Counted from the stretch's first letter, positions 1 to 9,511 are shown. The stretch: 64,000 nt of DNA from Rhizobiaceae bacterium (GCA_017644105.1 JAEPMD010000011.1:45175-109174), one strand, 5' to 3'. Notes: a model not told the origin generated them from the sequence alone. Numbers and translations: made by a program.

Positions 1-611
1 CCGATCAGCGTCACATTCGTTTTTCTGATCTGGCACCATTGCGAGCGCTGATTGATGATGAATTTCCCGATGCTGAGTTTAACATTGAAGGTTACCCGAC
101 TGAGGATTTTTTGGATCTTGTTGAAGAACATCAACCGGAACAAGTGACCCTGGTTCCTGATCATCCAAGTCAGGCGACATCTGATCACGGATGGGATTTT
201 ATCGCCCAACATAATACGCTTGTGCCGGTGATCGCGCGGCTCAAATCTAACCAGTTCCGCGTATCGTGTTTTTGCGACCCGGATGCGAGCACGGAACAGG
301 TTGAATTAGCAGCACGAGCAGGTGCGGATCGGATTGAGCTTTACACAGGTCCTTATGGCGGGACTTTTGATGATCCAAAGGCAGCAAAAAAACGGCTCGC
401 TGATCTTGAGCGAACTGCGAAACTTGCCGCCGTTTATCGAATGGATGTGAATGCCGGCCATGATCTAACCGTTGAGAATATGCCTGGATTGGCCAAAGCT
501 GTGCCCAACCTGCTTGAAGTCTCTATCGGCAATGGTCTGACTGCTGATGCATTGGAATATGGCATGGCCGAAAGTGTGAAGCGGTTTTTGAAGTCCTGCG
601 GCTGGTCATAA
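1..611 (+). CDS. pdxJ: Pyridoxine 5'-phosphate synthase PdxJ, 5' end missing
   Basis: This is the C-terminal part of PdxJ, which condenses 1-deoxyxylulose 5-phosphate with 3-amino-1-hydroxyacetone phosphate to give pyridoxine 5'-phosphate in the cytoplasm. The reading frame is open from the first bases of the window (frame starting at base 3), and the residues before the first internal TTG (39) already match the family (DQRHI, then [10 protein letters not shown]). The true start therefore lies to the left. About 203 residues are visible of a usual ~240-250. Recognisable blocks are [27 protein letters not shown] (phosphate-binding part of the TIM barrel) and the closing [11 protein letters not shown] loop. 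A strong hairpin follows the stop, so this is the end of its transcript. Confidence 0.95.
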   Translation, partial: DQRHIRFSDLAPLRALIDDEFPDAEFNIEGYPTEDFLDLVEEHQPEQVTLVPDHPSQATSDHGWDFIAQHNTLVPVIARLKSNQFRVSCFCDPDASTEQVELAARAGADRIELYTGPYGGTFDDPKAAKKRLADLERTAKLAAVYRMDVNAGHDLTVENMPGLAKAVPNLLEVSIGNGLTADALEYGMAESVKRFLKSCGWS

Positions 612-642
612 AAAAAAGCCCCTGCGGATGCAGAGGCTTTTC
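612..642. terminator. Bidirectional terminator between pdxJ and bfr
   Basis: An A-tract, a stem built from AAAAGCC and CTGC pairing with GCAG and GGCTTTT, and a T-run lie between two convergent genes. Symmetry lets it serve pdxJ on the + strand and bacterioferritin on the - strand. Confidence 0.75.
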
Positions 643-663
643 AAGCATCAAATCTTAGTGCAT

Positions 664-1149
664 TTATTCAGCAGCATTTGCTGGTTGTGCGTTGAGTTGT
701 CCATATTTTTCAACACCAATATTTTCCAGCAGCTCAAGCTGTGTTTCGAGGAAATCAATGTGTCCTTCTTCATCAGCAAGAAGATCATCAAAGAGCTTCA
801 TGGACACGAAATCACCTTCGGCTTCACAGATTTTGCGTGATTCAGAATAAGACTTGCGCGCTGTATATTCGCCTTCAAGATCAGCCTCGAGAACTTCTTT
901 GATGTTTTGACCAATGCTAAGCGGCGCGATGGTTTGCATATTTGGATGACCACCTAAGAAGATAATACGATCAATGATCTTATCCGCATGCTGCATTTCT
1001 TCGATGGATTCTTCGCGTTCTTTTTGCGCTAACAAACCAAAGCCCCAGTCGCCTAACAGGCGATAATGCAGCCAATATTGGTTCACAGCACCCAGTTCTA
1101 AGAACAAAGCTTCGTTTAATCGTTCAATTACTTTTGCGTTGCCTTTCAT
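664..1149 (-). CDS. bfr: Bacterioferritin
   Basis: Haem-containing iron-storage protein that forms a 24-subunit shell and oxidises Fe(II) at a di-iron ferroxidase centre. The 161 residues match the usual length. All ferroxidase ligands are present at canonical positions: Glu18, Glu51, His54, Glu94, Glu127 and His130. Met52, the axial haem ligand, and Tyr25 are also there. The short C-terminal tail is Ala/Asn-rich. The gene lies downstream of bfd on the same strand with a 153-base gap that carries a perfect Irr-type palindrome, so it likely has its own iron-controlled promoter. Confidence 0.97.
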   Translation of the reverse strand: MKGNAKVIERLNEALFLELGAVNQYWLHYRLLGDWGFGLLAQKEREESIEEMQHADKIIDRIIFLGGHPNMQTIAPLSIGQNIKEVLEADLEGEYTARKSYSESRKICEAEGDFVSMKLFDDLLADEEGHIDFLETQLELLENIGVEKYGQLNAQPANAAE

Positions 1150-1209
1150 GGCATAACCTCACTTCTGATTTTGAGCTATATCATAGTCAGGCAGATATTG
1201 TCTGGCTAC

Positions 1210-1226
1210 TTTAGAATAATTCTAAA
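1210..1226 (-). promoter_or_regulatory. Irr box (iron control element) upstream of bfr
   Basis: The sequence TTTAGAA-TAA-TTCTAAA is a perfect inverted repeat 61 bases upstream of the bfr start. It matches the iron control element bound by Irr, the haem-responsive Fur-family regulator of Rhizobiales. In relatives Irr represses bacterioferritin when iron is scarce; its role here is inferred from position and motif. Confidence 0.75.
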
Positions 1227-1250
1227 CTATAGATTCAGGCGCGCAAAATC

Positions 1251-1268
1251 AACCCCTTAAAAGGGGTT
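1251..1268 (-). terminator. Hairpin after bfd
   Basis: AACCCCTT and AAGGGGTT form a perfect stem with essentially no loop beyond the AA/TT centre. On the - strand it lies about 35 bases after the bfd stop and is followed by a short GATTTT stretch. It may end the bfd transcript before the bfr promoter, though the U-tract is weak. Confidence 0.4.
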
Positions 1269-1283
1269 CTCACCAATTATCTT

Positions 1284-1298
1284 TGCGAATGATTCCTA
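1284..1298. promoter_or_regulatory. Fur/RirA-like repeat, copy 1 (bfr leader side)
   Basis: TGCGAATGATTCCTA has the 7-1-7 layout of Fur-superfamily sites (TGCGAAT, one base, ATTC...). A near copy lies at 1708-1722 upstream of bfd. The two share TTGCGAATG and TTCC. Assignment to an iron regulator is inference. Confidence 0.35.
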
Positions 1299-1302
1299 AC
1301 TA

Positions 1303-1623
1303 TTAGGCGGTTTTGCGTGCCATCATTTGGCGGTGTTTCGCCAGCATTCGAGCAGTTTCACAAGCTTGGTGATGCTCTTTAAGTTTGGCGACGAAAGTGA
1401 TGATGTCAGCGGAAGGGGTTTGCTGTTCTTCGTGGAACTTTTCGGTTGTTGCAACAATAATATCAACGACACCAGGGAAGCAGCCACAGCACTTGCCGCG
1501 TTCGTTCATAGATTGATAGACCACACCTGGCACGATGAGGCGCCATGGGTCTTCCTTCAAAAGTTCTATAATCGTATTTTCAATATCTCTCTTGGAGATA
1601 ATATTGCAGCTACAAACAATCAT
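1303..1623 (-). CDS. bfd: Bacterioferritin-associated ferredoxin (BFD-type [2Fe-2S])
   Basis: Small [2Fe-2S] protein that docks on bacterioferritin and passes electrons to its haem to release stored iron. The cluster ligands are visible: Cys4-x-Cys6 at the N-terminus and a CCGCFP block in which Cys45 and Cys48 give the C-x2-C pair; Cys46 is extra. At 106 residues it is longer than the ~64-residue enterobacterial protein because of a C-terminal extension of about 40 mostly helical, charged residues (EEQQ..., HHQACETARMLAKHR). It precedes bfr on the same strand, fitting a shared iron-store function. Confidence 0.85.
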   Translation of the reverse strand: MIVCSCNIISKRDIENTIIELLKEDPWRLIVPGVVYQSMNERGKCCGCFPGVVDIIVATTEKFHEEQQTPSADIITFVAKLKEHHQACETARMLAKHRQMMARKTA

Positions 1624-1706
1624 TTTTACGTTCTTTGAACTTCATACACTCAAACATGATTTTGTTAGTCATGTTATGTGCCCATTTAAGGCTTTTGTCA
1701 AATCAA

Positions 1707-1722
1707 TTGCGAATGGTTCCCA
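1707..1722. promoter_or_regulatory. Fur/RirA-like repeat, copy 2 (upstream of bfd)
   Basis: TTGCGAATGGTTCCCA nearly repeats the element at 1283-1298. It lies 84 bases upstream of the bfd start codon. A separate inverted repeat, AACATGA-N9-TCATGTT (1653-1675), is nearer the start. Confidence 0.35.
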
Positions 1723-1754
1723 TCTAATTATTTTTCAAAAACCAGATTTTGCTG

Positions 1755-1803
1755 TTGACCGGAGACTTAAGTTAAAATAATCAAGAACCGTACCGTACGG
1801 TAC
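1755..1803 (+). promoter_or_regulatory. Promoter and self-operator of the TetR gene
   Basis: TTGACC (1755-1760), a 16-base spacer and ATAATC (1777-1782) make a plausible sigma-70 promoter. Just downstream, GTACCGTACGGTAC (1790-1803) is a perfect 14-base palindrome that would cover the transcription start. A palindrome at this spot in front of a TetR-family gene usually means autorepression; that is inference. Confidence 0.5.
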
Positions 1804-1817
1804 TTTAGGAGTGTTTT

Positions 1818-2480
1818 GTGCAAATAGTATCGATTTCAGAGCCGCAAGGCGTGTCGGACTTGGTTCTTAATGAAGATCTGACGCCGCGTCAGCAGGAAGT
1901 GCTTGAGAGTGCTTTGGCTTTGCTTGTTGACGGCGGTGAAAAAGCGCTCACCACGGCAAAGATCGCCAGTGCATCTAATTGCTCCAAGGAAAGCCTTTAT
2001 AAATGGTTTGGCGATCGCGATGGCCTATTGTCGGCGATGATGGCGTTTCAGGGAAGCAAAGTTGGCGCGGCTGTCGGGCAAGAAGATTTGGGTTCTGCCA
2101 AAGCTTTTAAAGATTATCTCATTCGGTTTGCGCGCGAATTGTTGTCAGTGCTGGCAGGGGATACGTCTTTGGCGCTCAACAGATTAGCGATCGGGCAGGC
2201 GAGTAATGATGCATCACCGCTTGGTCCGCTGCTCATTGAAAATGGGCGCGGGGTGATTGAGGCCAAAGCTGTTGGGTTTTTAAATTCAGCTGCTGAAAAG
2301 AATTACTTGCGTTTTGATGACGCCAGACAAACCTATCACATCCTTTATGGATTAATTGTTCGCGATGCACATGTGCGGCTCCTCTTGGGTGAGCGCCGTG
2401 AGCTCGTGATGAAAAATTTTGAGCGTGATGCTCAAACCGCAATTGCTCAATTTTACCAGCTTTATGGAGTTGAGGAATAG
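1818..2480 (+). CDS. TetR/AcrR-family transcriptional regulator
   Basis: DNA-binding repressor of 220 residues. The N-terminal helix-turn-helix (about residues 26-70) carries the family pattern: ALTTAKIASASNCSKESLYKWFGDRDGLL. The remaining helices form the ligand-binding domain and cannot be assigned an effector. It starts with GTG; AGGAG six bases upstream supports this choice. A perfect palindrome covers its promoter, pointing to autoregulation. ilvC follows 83 bases downstream on the same strand, so control of ilvC is possible but not shown. Confidence 0.85.
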   Translation: MQIVSISEPQGVSDLVLNEDLTPRQQEVLESALALLVDGGEKALTTAKIASASNCSKESLYKWFGDRDGLLSAMMAFQGSKVGAAVGQEDLGSAKAFKDYLIRFARELLSVLAGDTSLALNRLAIGQASNDASPLGPLLIENGRGVIEAKAVGFLNSAAEKNYLRFDDARQTYHILYGLIVRDAHVRLLLGERRELVMKNFERDAQTAIAQFYQLYGVEE

Positions 2481-2524
2481 TTTTACGCCGTTCTGAAGGT
2501 GGAAGCAGATTGATGAAACGGTGA

Positions 2525-3583
<1,059 letters not shown>

Positions 3584-3607
3584 TCTTTGTGACATAAATT
3601 TGAGAAG

Positions 3608-3633
3608 GCCGCGTCATTTGATGCGGCTTTTTT
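3608..3633 (+). terminator. ilvC terminator
   Basis: GCCGCGTC-ATTT-GATGCGGC stem-loop followed by six T residues. Confidence 0.85.
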
Positions 3634-3649
3634 CATGCGATATTTAAAG

Positions 3650-4522
3650 TCAGTGATGCGCTGGCAATTGCGTGACCGTTGTTAAGATTGCGGTGGCAAC
3701 CAAAATGGCGCTAACGATACCAATCTCAAGCGCAATTGATCGCCGCAGCTTTATGGCGGCATCTGTTTGACCTGCTTTAAGGCCCGGCACCAAACGTAAC
3801 TTGTTCAAGGCCGCTAAGCTCAATAGTGAAAAAAACAGTAATATTTTGATGCCAAGTGTTTGGCCATATTCGCTCGTGAGGAGCTGGCTCGGGTTACCGA
3901 GCAAGATAAACGACATCACCACGCCAGCAACGAAAAGCGCACCAACAATGTATAAAGCCAATTGCCCAAAACGATGCGATAGATCAGCAGCATCTGGTAG
4001 AGCGATTATACCGCTAGCTGCGCGATAAAGGGGTGCAAATGCACCCACCCAAAAAGCAATGCTGAGTAGGTGGATCATCAAGACCAGTTTCGCTAACGCT
4101 GGTTCGATATTGCTTAAGTGACCCATTTGAGTAAACGACCAAGTGACGAGTAGGCTTGCCACCAACCCGATGATCTTCTGTGATTTACCTCTGAGATAAA
4201 AACAGATGAGCAGGAGTGCCAGACCGGAAATCCGGGTCATGGTGTTGGTGCCAATGGGACTATCGATAATCACAAGAGCCATTTGATAATCAAACATACC
4301 GGCAATCCCTTCATCGTTAAACAGGCCGACATTTAAAGGGATTAGGGCGAGTGATGCGAGAATTGCGAAGATGATCGCAAGCAAAGAAAACGGTATGGAT
4401 ATAATACGTGCATCAGGTTTTAGAAGCTGAGTAAATAGAAATGTACCAACGGCAATAAACGTGAAAATATAGCCTATGAATTTTGCTAAAATGATCGATA
4501 TCGACCAGATATCAAAATCCAT
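3650..4522 (-). CDS. copD: CopD-family copper resistance membrane protein
   Basis: Inner-membrane protein of the CopD family, thought to move copper into the cytoplasm together with periplasmic CopC. The 290 residues contain about eight hydrophobic membrane segments. The conserved MIHLLSIAFWVGAFAPL block (about residue 148) is the family hallmark, with the His just before the WxGA motif. It ends LPAHH. The start lies 6 bases after the stop of copC, so the two are one operon. Confidence 0.85.
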   Translation of the reverse strand: MDFDIWSISIILAKFIGYIFTFIAVGTFLFTQLLKPDARIISIPFSLLAIIFAILASLALIPLNVGLFNDEGIAGMFDYQMALVIIDSPIGTNTMTRISGLALLLICFYLRGKSQKIIGLVASLLVTWSFTQMGHLSNIEPALAKLVLMIHLLSIAFWVGAFAPLYRAASGIIALPDAADLSHRFGQLALYIVGALFVAGVVMSFILLGNPSQLLTSEYGQTLGIKILLFFSLLSLAALNKLRLVPGLKAGQTDAAIKLRRSIALEIGIVSAILVATAILTTVTQLPAHH

Positions 4523-4528
4523 AATGGG

Positions 4529-4873
4529 TTATCTCACTTTAAAGGGTATACTTCCCTTAATCGGATGTCCGTCATTACTCAGCGCACGCCAATAAACTGT
4601 ATAGAAACCAGGAGCGAGTGGTTCTGATTTTACAATATGCTCCTTTTGTGGCGTGCTGTTGTTGGATAAATCTAATTCGGTTTTAGCCCCGGCTTCAGTT
4701 TGAATGGTGATTTTCACAAGTTTGGCACTTTCGCCGAATGTGAACTGAAAGCTGTCAAATGCTGCGGGAACGGTCTGACTTGTTGAAGGAACTGAACTTG
4801 TAAGCGGTGAATGCGCATTTGCAAAATAGACCATTAAAAGCGTGGATAAAATGATCAACAGTAATTGCCGCAT
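4529..4873 (-). CDS. copC: CopC-family periplasmic copper-binding protein
   Basis: Small periplasmic copper carrier, 114 residues. I chose the ATG at 4873 because AGAGG lies eight bases upstream and it directly begins a signal peptide (MRQLLLIILSTLLMVYFANA); a longer frame reaches 4981 but adds a non-signal leader. Cleavage after ANA would leave His at the mature N-terminus, the known Cu(II) ligand position of CopC. A second ligand region is SNDGHP near the C-terminus, matching the Asp/His pair of the family. It is followed at once by copD. Confidence 0.85.
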   Translation of the reverse strand: MRQLLLIILSTLLMVYFANAHSPLTSSVPSTSQTVPAAFDSFQFTFGESAKLVKITIQTEAGAKTELDLSNNSTPQKEHIVKSEPLAPGFYTVYWRALSNDGHPIKGSIPFKVR

Positions 4874-5041
4874 AGGACTACCTCTTTCAAAGATGTTTGA
4901 TTTTCTAGTTTTATCTAGCTCTCGTTGATTTGCCAAGATCGGTGCATTTATAGTTAGGAGAAAGTTAACGATCGGTCCCAACCTCTGACAAGGTCCAGTT
5001 AAATCACAATTAAGACTATCCTGTTAGTTTTAAAGCATATT

Positions 5042-5063
5042 CCACCAGATCACTGGTGTTTTT
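5042..5063 (+). terminator. Possible terminator or attenuator before the 5112 gene
   Basis: CACCAG-ATCA-CTGGTG stem followed by TTTTTATT. It lies after no + strand gene, so it may be a leader attenuator for the 5112 gene or the end of a short RNA. Confidence 0.35.
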
Positions 5064-5111
5064 ATTGGTATTTTAATTGGTGCTGGGGGGTGCCCAGGAG
5101 TAGATCGTATT

Positions 5112-5960
5112 ATGATTTCAGCATTTGCCGGATTTCAACAATCCACCAATATTTCACTTCTTCAATCATCCCAGGAAAATGGCAACTCGCAAAAGAGTTC
5201 GCAGCCGCCTGGTCCGCGTAATGTTCTCAATGCCATCCAAAGCCATCAAGACGGTGCGCGGCAGTCATTTGACAAAGCCTCATCTCAAATCATCACTGCC
5301 TTCATGGATAGCTTGCAAAACCGCATTTCCGATGAGCCAGTTAAAGGTGGCAACAATGCCGGTACACTCACAAGCCTAACAACGGCCGAGTTTGAAAGCA
5401 CATTATCTGTGTCTGCCTATAAAGGTAACGGAAATGGTAGCTCTGTCAGCCTAGATCTTGAATCTTATGCTGGTCTATCCTTTTCCATGGAGCAGGAAAA
5501 TGGGCGGTTAACCGGATTTAGCCTCAGCTTTGAAATGTCAACGTCATATGCCTTTGAAGGGACGAATAAATATGGTGGTTTTCAAGCTCTGGAATATGAG
5601 AATACGCAATCTTTCAGCATTGATTTCTCAATTGGTGAAGATGAGGATGGCAATACGGTCACATCTTTCTCATTTGAACGTTCTGAAGTTACTCAAGCGT
5701 CTTATTTGTCCTTCGGTGATCAAAAAGGCCTCGGATTCGGCGCCGGAATTGGCAGTTTAAATGATATGGCCGCGCTGTTCGATGACAATGGAACAGAAAC
5801 AGACTTTGATCAGGATGAAGGCGATAGTCCTTTAACGGCTGAAGCAGTCGTCGATCTTGAAATGGAAGCCGCTCTTGAGATTATGAAATCTATTGCAGAG
5901 GCAGCGCGAGACAATACGGTCAACAGCCTCTTTGGCGAAACTTATTATGATGACTTTTAA
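5112..5960 (+). CDS. Unrecognised 282-residue Ser/Gly-rich beta protein
   Basis: I do not recognise this protein. AGGAG lies 11 bases before the ATG and a strong terminator follows, so it is a real single-gene unit. It has no cysteine and no tryptophan. Residues 1-45 are polar (Ser, Gln, Asn, Pro). Residues 45-80 look helical. Residues 95-200 hold alternating hydrophobic/polar strands repeatedly built as S-x-S/F (SLDLESYAGLSFSME, FSLSFEMSTSYAF, SFSIDFSIGEDEDGN), resembling a beta-rich surface or secreted protein. Then comes an acidic Gly/Asp stretch and a helical C-terminus ending YYDDF. No signal peptide or membrane helix is evident. The composition would suit a type I or flagellar-type export substrate, but that is a guess. 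Confidence 0.7.
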   Translation: MISAFAGFQQSTNISLLQSSQENGNSQKSSQPPGPRNVLNAIQSHQDGARQSFDKASSQIITAFMDSLQNRISDEPVKGGNNAGTLTSLTTAEFESTLSVSAYKGNGNGSSVSLDLESYAGLSFSMEQENGRLTGFSLSFEMSTSYAFEGTNKYGGFQALEYENTQSFSIDFSIGEDEDGNTVTSFSFERSEVTQASYLSFGDQKGLGFGAGIGSLNDMAALFDDNGTETDFDQDEGDSPLTAEAVVDLEMEAALEIMKSIAEAARDNTVNSLFGETYYDDF

Positions 5961-5988
5961 GTATTGATGTCAGCTACACTTATCACAG

Positions 5989-6020
5989 GGCCTCATTCAC
6001 TTCAGATTGAGGCCTTTTTT
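5989..6020 (+). terminator. Terminator of the 5112 gene
   Basis: GGCCTCA and TGAGGCC form a 7-bp stem around a 12-base loop, followed by six T residues. Confidence 0.8.
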
Positions 6021-6129
6021 CATGCCATGTCTGGAAATGAATTTGAAGCGTCCACAATCGGACTTGCAGCGACTTGTGAATTGGCTAGGCTCTCACAAAT
6101 AACGTGTCCAAAAGCATTGGGGAATCACT

Positions 6130-7527
6130 TTGGAACATTATGATTTGATTGTTATCGGCAGTGGACCTGCTGGCAGACGCGCTGCTATCCAAGGGGCGAA
6201 ATTGGGCAAACGCGTCATTGTGATCGAAAAGGGGCGACGTGTTGGCGGCGTTTCGGTTCATACCGGGACTATTCCATCGAAAACTCTGCGCGAAACAGCG
6301 CTCAACTTGAGTGGATGGCGGGAACGCGGTTTCTATGGCCGAGCCTATCGCGTGAAGCAAAATCTCACAGCGGAAGACTTGCGCAAGCGTTTGCACATTA
6401 CCCTAAATCATGAAGTCGAAGTGCTTGAACATCAATTTGCTCGAAATCGGGTTGAAACGTTTAAAGGCACGGCAAAATTTGTTGAAAAGAACATCGTTGA
6501 AGTTCACGGCGAGGATGGTGAAGTCACGCAATTCTCATCTGATCGGTTTCTTTTAACCGTTGGTACACGTCCTTATCGCCCAGATGATCTTCCGTTTGAC
6601 GGGAAGCGTTTGCTCGATAGTGATGAAATTTTGGATTTAGAAGATCTACCGCGCAGTATCACAGTGATTGGTGCAGGTGTGATCGGGATTGAATATGCGA
6701 CGATCTTCAATGCGCTTGATGTGCATGTGACTTTGGTTGAGCCACGCGATTCGATGCTTGATTTCATCGATAAAGAGCTGGTTGGTGATTTGATTTACCA
6801 ATTGCGTGACCGAAATATGGTTTTGCGCTTTGGCAAGAAGGTTGAGAAGGTCAGTTTGCTTGATAATGGTGGTTGCCAGATCGATATGGAAGATGGACGT
6901 CTCATCAAGTCTGACATGGTGCTGTTTGCTGCAGGACGCATGGGCGCAACAGATTCACTTGGGCTCGAAAACTGCGGTCTTGAATGTGATCATCGCGGTC
7001 GCATCAAAGTTGACCCCAAAACCTTTGAAACAGATGTGAAAGGCATTTATGCCGCTGGTGACGTTATTGGTTTCCCAAGTCTTGCTTCCACATCAATGGA
7101 GCAGGGCCGTATTGCCGCCTGCCACGCCTTTGGTGAAAAAGCGTATGACCCGCCAGAATATTTTCCCTATGGCATTTACTCCGTGCCAGAAATTTCGACC
7201 ATCGGCATGACAGAAGAAGAAGTCGCTGAGCGCAACATCCCTTATGAATGTGGGATCGCGCGTTTTAGAGAGACCTCTCGCGGGCATATTATGGGTCTCG
7301 AAACCGGTATGCTGAAGATGATTTTCTCCCTTAAAACGCGACGTCTTCTTGGGTGTCACATCGTGGGTGAGGGCGCAACAGAATTAATCCATGTCGGGCA
7401 AGCCGTCTTGAACCTTAAAGGTACTCTGGAGTATTTCGTTGAGAACACCTTCAATTATCCAACACTTGCTGAAGCTTATAAAATAGCGGCGCTCGATGCT
7501 TGGAACAAAATGCCAGCCTGTGATTAA
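6130..7527 (+). CDS. sthA: Soluble pyridine nucleotide transhydrogenase
   Basis: FAD flavoprotein that exchanges reducing equivalents between NADPH and NAD+ in the cytoplasm. The 465 residues show the two-dinucleotide-binding-domain fold: FAD motif VIGSGPAGRRAA at residues 8-19, NAD motif VIGAGVIGIEYA near residue 180, second FAD motif IYAAGDVIG near residue 305. In the place where dihydrolipoamide dehydrogenase has its redox disulfide it has GTIPSKTLRE, lacking the cysteines, which separates SthA from that relative. The start is TTG; GGGGAA six bases upstream supports it, and no better ATG exists in frame. Confidence 0.93.
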   Translation: MEHYDLIVIGSGPAGRRAAIQGAKLGKRVIVIEKGRRVGGVSVHTGTIPSKTLRETALNLSGWRERGFYGRAYRVKQNLTAEDLRKRLHITLNHEVEVLEHQFARNRVETFKGTAKFVEKNIVEVHGEDGEVTQFSSDRFLLTVGTRPYRPDDLPFDGKRLLDSDEILDLEDLPRSITVIGAGVIGIEYATIFNALDVHVTLVEPRDSMLDFIDKELVGDLIYQLRDRNMVLRFGKKVEKVSLLDNGGCQIDMEDGRLIKSDMVLFAAGRMGATDSLGLENCGLECDHRGRIKVDPKTFETDVKGIYAAGDVIGFPSLASTSMEQGRIAACHAFGEKAYDPPEYFPYGIYSVPEISTIGMTEEEVAERNIPYECGIARFRETSRGHIMGLETGMLKMIFSLKTRRLLGCHIVGEGATELIHVGQAVLNLKGTLEYFVENTFNYPTLAEAYKIAALDAWNKMPACD

Positions 7528-7543
7528 TTCCATGGCGGGTTAA

Positions 7544-8140
7544 TCAGCGATAGAACTGGCTCCAAAGCGCAAGAAAGATCACCGATAGCAGCGCCAGTGC
7601 CATGGCAATGTTAATGATAAATTGCGTACGCGGTGCAAGATTGAGTCGGTTGATCGTTACGCCAACAGCTAGCCAGAGAACGTGGATGCTAATCCATATG
7701 ATGTTTAGTACGATGAATTTATAAGTGATTTCTGCCGCAAAATTGTCTGGCCATATGGCAAAACCAGTAAAGAAGCTGGTATTGACCACATAGGCTTTGG
7801 GATTGATCGCCTGCAGCATGACACCGCCTGAAACCCCTGGTTCTTTCTGTGCGCCTGCAAAAGCAGTTTTGGTGCCGGAAAATGCTATTTTATAGGCGAG
7901 GAAACACAAGTAACTGACCGAAAGAACGAGCAGGATATTTCTAACAACCGGTGCTGCCAGTAAAACAGCTGCAAGGCCCGAAACGACGGCGAGTGCCACC
8001 ATATTTTGGCCGATGAGCAGGCCTAAAAGATAACGAAATCCAGGTTTGTAACCAAAAGCTGACCCAACACCGGCGAGTGTTAAAACACCCGGTCCAGGCG
8101 TGATAATTAGTAAAAATACGGCAAGTGCGAAGGTGAGCAT
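7544..8140 (-). CDS. LysE/RhtB-family amino-acid exporter
   Basis: Inner-membrane exporter of amino acids or related small molecules, 198 residues with about six hydrophobic segments. The N-terminal PGPGVLTLAGVGSAFGYKPGFRYLLGLLIG stretch, cut here by family knowledge into the P-G-P motif (residues 15-18) and the following glycine-rich helix, is diagnostic. Divergent from an aminotransferase gene, it may export an amino acid handled by that enzyme. The substrate cannot be read from sequence. Confidence 0.88.
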   Translation of the reverse strand: MLTFALAVFLLIITPGPGVLTLAGVGSAFGYKPGFRYLLGLLIGQNMVALAVVSGLAAVLLAAPVVRNILLVLSVSYLCFLAYKIAFSGTKTAFAGAQKEPGVSGGVMLQAINPKAYVVNTSFFTGFAIWPDNFAAEITYKFIVLNIIWISIHVLWLAVGVTINRLNLAPRTQFIINIAMALALLSVIFLALWSQFYR

Positions 8141-8299
8141 TGAGATATATCCACAGAAGATAAACTTTGACTAACAAAATAGTTAATTAAAAACAATCAG
8201 ATTGAGTGTTATAGTGTTGATACGCGAAAAATTTATTGCAATATATTTTTAGTCAGTATATCTGATTATGTCAGCTTTACTGACCTAATGGAGTATACC

Positions 8300-9511
8300 A
8301 TGAATTGGCAAGAAATTTTTGCAACACGCACGCAATCTATGAAGGCGTCTGAAATCAGGGAATTGTTGAAACTCCTTGATCAGCCAGACATCATTTCTTT
8401 TGCCGGCGGTATACCTGATCCGGTATTATTTCCGCGCGAAGAATTTCAAGCAGCGTTTTCCGAGATTTTAGCCAGCGATGAAGCAGATAAAGGTCTGCAA
8501 TATTCGGTCAGCGAAGGGTATCATCCCTTAAGGGTGTGGCTTGCCAAATGGATGGAAGATCGCGGTGTTCCATGTTCGACTGACAATATTTTCATCACTT
8601 CAGGTTCCCAGCAAGCACTTGATTATTTGGGTAAATTGTTGCTTTCGCCGGGTGACACAGTGATGGTTGAATGGCCGACATATCTTGGTGCCATTCAAGC
8701 ATTTCGGGCTTATGAGCCATTGTTCGATCAGTTAAATTTGAATGGCAACAGATCACCCGAAAGCTATATCAACCAAGCCGCTGTAAATGGTGGTCAGGTG
8801 AAAATGCTTTATTCATCGGTAGATTTCGCCAATCCAACGGGCAAAACGCTGAGCTTGTCTGAACGCGAAGCCTTGCTTGATTTATCTAATGAGATTGGCG
8901 CGCCGGTGATTGAAGATGCCGCTTATCAAGCGCTCAGATTTGAGGGTGAAGCCTTGCCGTCTGTATTGGCATTGGATGTTGCGCGTTCTGGAGATATTGA
9001 AAAGACGAAAACCATTTATTGTGGCAGTTTTTCTAAAACCTTGAGCCCCGGTTTGCGCGTCGGTTGGGTATGTGCTGCGATGGACGTAATCAATAAGCTT
9101 GTTTTGATCAAACAGGCATCTGACTTACATTCGCCAACACTCAACCAGATGGCTGTTCAGCGGGTTGTTAAAACCGGTTTTGATGATCAAATCGAGGCAA
9201 TTAAAACGCTCTATCAATCGCGTCGAGACGCAATGTTGGAAGCACTTTCATCTCATATGCCAAAGGATGTTCAATGGACTTTGCCAGAGGGTGGGATGTT
9301 TGTATGGCTCACGCTGCCAAAGAAGATTGATGCTGCAAAGCTCTTGGAAAAATCCGTCAAAGAACAAAAGGTTGCTTTTGTACCTGGCAACGCATTTCAC
9401 CCAGATGGCACTGGTCAAAACACAATGCGATTGAATTTTTCTCGACCGAATGAAGAGCAGATTCGTGAGGGTGTGGCAAAATTGGCGCAATCTATTTCGC
9501 AAATGGCTTAG
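8300..9511 (+). CDS. PLP-dependent aminotransferase (LysN/MocR-catalytic type)
   Basis: Class I/II fold-type I aminotransferase of 403 residues. ATG 8300 is preferred over ATG 8288 because ATGGAG (8288-8293) is then a well-spaced ribosome-binding site. Motifs: SGSQQALDYLGK (cofactor phosphate region), PTYLGAIQAF, NPTGKTLS, EDAAYQAL (Asp to the pyridine nitrogen) and the Schiff-base lysine in SFSKTLSPGLRVGW. It resembles 2-aminoadipate / aromatic and branched-chain aminotransferases of the LysN group. Substrate unknown; the divergent LysE-type exporter suggests an amino acid. Confidence 0.88.
   Translation: MNWQEIFATRTQSMKASEIRELLKLLDQPDIISFAGGIPDPVLFPREEFQAAFSEILASDEADKGLQYSVSEGYHPLRVWLAKWMEDRGVPCSTDNIFITSGSQQALDYLGKLLLSPGDTVMVEWPTYLGAIQAFRAYEPLFDQLNLNGNRSPESYINQAAVNGGQVKMLYSSVDFANPTGKTLSLSEREALLDLSNEIGAPVIEDAAYQALRFEGEALPSVLALDVARSGDIEKTKTIYCGSFSKTLSPGLRVGWVCAAMDVINKLVLIKQASDLHSPTLNQMAVQRVVKTGFDDQIEAIKTLYQSRRDAMLEALSSHMPKDVQWTLPEGGMFVWLTLPKKIDAAKLLEKSVKEQKVAFVPGNAFHPDGTGQNTMRLNFSRPNEEQIREGVAKLAQSISQMA

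Noticed and set aside
6130..7527. Dihydrolipoamide dehydrogenase or mercuric reductase
   Set aside because: The redox-active cysteine pair is missing (GTIPSKTLRE), which fits the soluble transhydrogenase instead.
8252..8281. GTCAGT/ACTGAC inverted repeat in the lysE-aminotransferase divergent region as an operator
   Set aside because: Arms of six bases with a long AT-rich spacer and no regulator gene nearby; too weak to call.
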